Of a stretch of 6,536 nt of DNA, positions 5,946-6,536 are shown piece by piece (the first letter of the stretch is position 1; the number at the start of each line of letters is the position of its first letter). This DNA comes from Akkermansia muciniphila. Lineage in GTDB: Bacteria > Verrucomicrobiota > Verrucomicrobiia > Limisphaerales > SXTU01. The stretch lies in assembly GCA_945872195.1 (NCBI GenBank), contig CAMBZO010000153.1, positions 1-6,536 on the forward strand. The letters run 5' to 3'. The notes beneath the pieces are model-generated. The model saw only the letters and a program-made list of their open reading frames with translations, ran no database searches and was not told the DNA's origin. Position numbers and translations under genes: made by a program.

Positions 5946-6536
5946 ATGGAAACTGTCAGCAAGTCGGCGCGGAAGGAAATCTTGGCAGCGGTGCGCGTTC
6001 GGTATGAGCAAGCATCCAAGCTGGAAAAGGGGAAGATCCTCAGCGAGTTCGCTGCGGTGGCCGGTTACCATCGCAAGCACGCGATTCGCTTGTTAAACCC
6101 GCGCCCGGAGGTGGGAGTCAAAACCGGGGTTGAAGGGGCACGCATCTACGGCGCGGCGGTCAAGGCGGCGCTGGTGTTGATCTGGGAGACGGCGGACCGC
6201 ATCTGCGGTAAGCGCTTGAAGGCGGCGATTCCACATTTGGTGAGCGCGATGGAAAGACACGGGCACCTGAAGCTGGACGCGGAGGTGCGCAAGCAAGTGC
6301 TGCTGGTTAGCGCGGCGACGATGGATCGGATGCTCACGCCGGAGCGCAAGGGAGCTGGCATCCGGAGGAAGCGGCGCCTGCCAAAGAAGCTGCACAAGGA
6401 AATCCCGATCAAGACGTTTGCGGATTGGAAGGATCCCCTGCCCGGCTTTCTGGAGATCGATTTCGTGGTCCACGGTGGGGGTTCGATGGCGGGGGAGTAT
6501 CTGCACAGCCTGGTGGCCACCGATGTTTGTTCGGGC
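5946..6536 (+). CDS. DDE/rve-type transposase (integrase core), N-terminal part, runs off the right edge
   Basis: The first 197 residues of a transposase are present. ATG 5946 is the first possible start, because TGA at 5943-5945 lies in frame directly before it, and GGAGG (5935-5939) is a well-placed SD, the only clear one in the window. Residues about 28-50 (GKILSEFAAVAGYHRKHAIRLL) look like a DNA-binding helix-turn-helix; RICGKRLKAAIPHL (85-98) and LLVSAATMDRML (119-130) are, from memory, typical of a broad family annotated as integrase catalytic subunit or transposase. PGFLEIDFVVHGGGSMAGEYLH (166-187) begins the RNase H-like core, with Asp172 as the probable first catalytic Asp; ATDVCSG follows. 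The remaining catalytic Asp and Glu lie beyond the window. No frameshift is seen, so it may be intact. Confidence 0.88.
   Translation, partial: METVSKSARKEILAAVRVRYEQASKLEKGKILSEFAAVAGYHRKHAIRLLNPRPEVGVKTGVEGARIYGAAVKAALVLIWETADRICGKRLKAAIPHLVSAMERHGHLKLDAEVRKQVLLVSAATMDRMLTPERKGAGIRRKRRLPKKLHKEIPIKTFADWKDPLPGFLEIDFVVHGGGSMAGEYLHSLVATDVCSG

Larger units (their letters stand above)
5907..6536 (+). mobile_element. Insertion sequence, left part (right part outside the window)
   Basis: A DDE-type transposase gene preceded by an RBS-hiding hairpin indicates an insertion sequence entering from the right edge. The start given is the minimum extent; the true left end could lie anywhere between the kinase stop and this point. 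A TGTTACC heptamer occurs at 5888-5894 and 5921-5927, which might be a transposase-binding repeat near the end. The IS family is not assigned, because the right terminus and the target duplication are not visible. Confidence 0.6.

Noticed and set aside
5735..6007. 90-aa plus-strand open frame running into the transposase
   Set aside because: No family resemblance; it ends inside the transposase in a different frame.
1..6536. CRISPR array, tRNA or rRNA genes
   Set aside because: No regularly spaced repeat series, cloverleaf or rRNA-like sequence was found on reading both strands.

Overview
The window looks like chromosomal DNA from a member of the PVC superphylum, most likely Verrucomicrobiota (Pedosphaera/Limisphaerales-like). 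This is an inference from protein style. The leftmost gene encodes a secreted protein with an 'LKPGWNAIYLHVD' opening that I associate with that group. Next to it sits an ECF sigma factor paired with a 'DWGLAK'-type Ser/Thr kinase carrying a C-terminal WD40-like region, an arrangement known from Planctomycetes and Verrucomicrobia. The three resident genes are GC-rich, and none has a convincing Shine-Dalgarno sequence.

Layout. (1) Positions 1-868, minus strand: the N-terminal 289 codons of a large secreted protein, cut by the window edge. (2) 869-1135: a divergent intergenic region with two runs of eight A and an inverted pair of AAGTTC/GAACTT hexamers. One hexamer lies in a GGAACTT that resembles an ECF-sigma -35 element. 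(3) 1136-1861, plus: an ECF-type sigma factor of 241 aa. (4) 1873-5343, plus: a 1156-aa membrane-anchored Ser/Thr protein kinase with a large C-terminal beta-propeller region, starting 11 bp after the sigma gene and almost certainly co-transcribed with it. (5) 5344-5906: about 560 bp with no credible gene and visibly lower GC, holding a short direct repeat at the kinase stop codon, an 8-bp inverted repeat and a terminator-like hairpin. (6) 5907-6536, plus: the start of an insertion sequence, with a hairpin that covers the ribosome-binding site followed by the first 197 codons of a DDE/rve-type transposase, cut by the right edge.

How the parts may work together. The sigma factor and kinase form a two-gene signalling module: the propeller or membrane part would sense a signal or partner, the kinase would phosphorylate a target (possibly the sigma factor), and the sigma factor would redirect RNA polymerase. 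No anti-sigma gene is visible. The divergent secreted protein is a possible target of the module, but this rests only on gene arrangement and a short shared motif. The transposase is a later, unrelated arrival. The most distinctive structural signal is the hairpin over the transposase SD, with a -10-like hexamer overlapping its 5' arm, which resembles the IS10/IS50 protection against read-through transcription.
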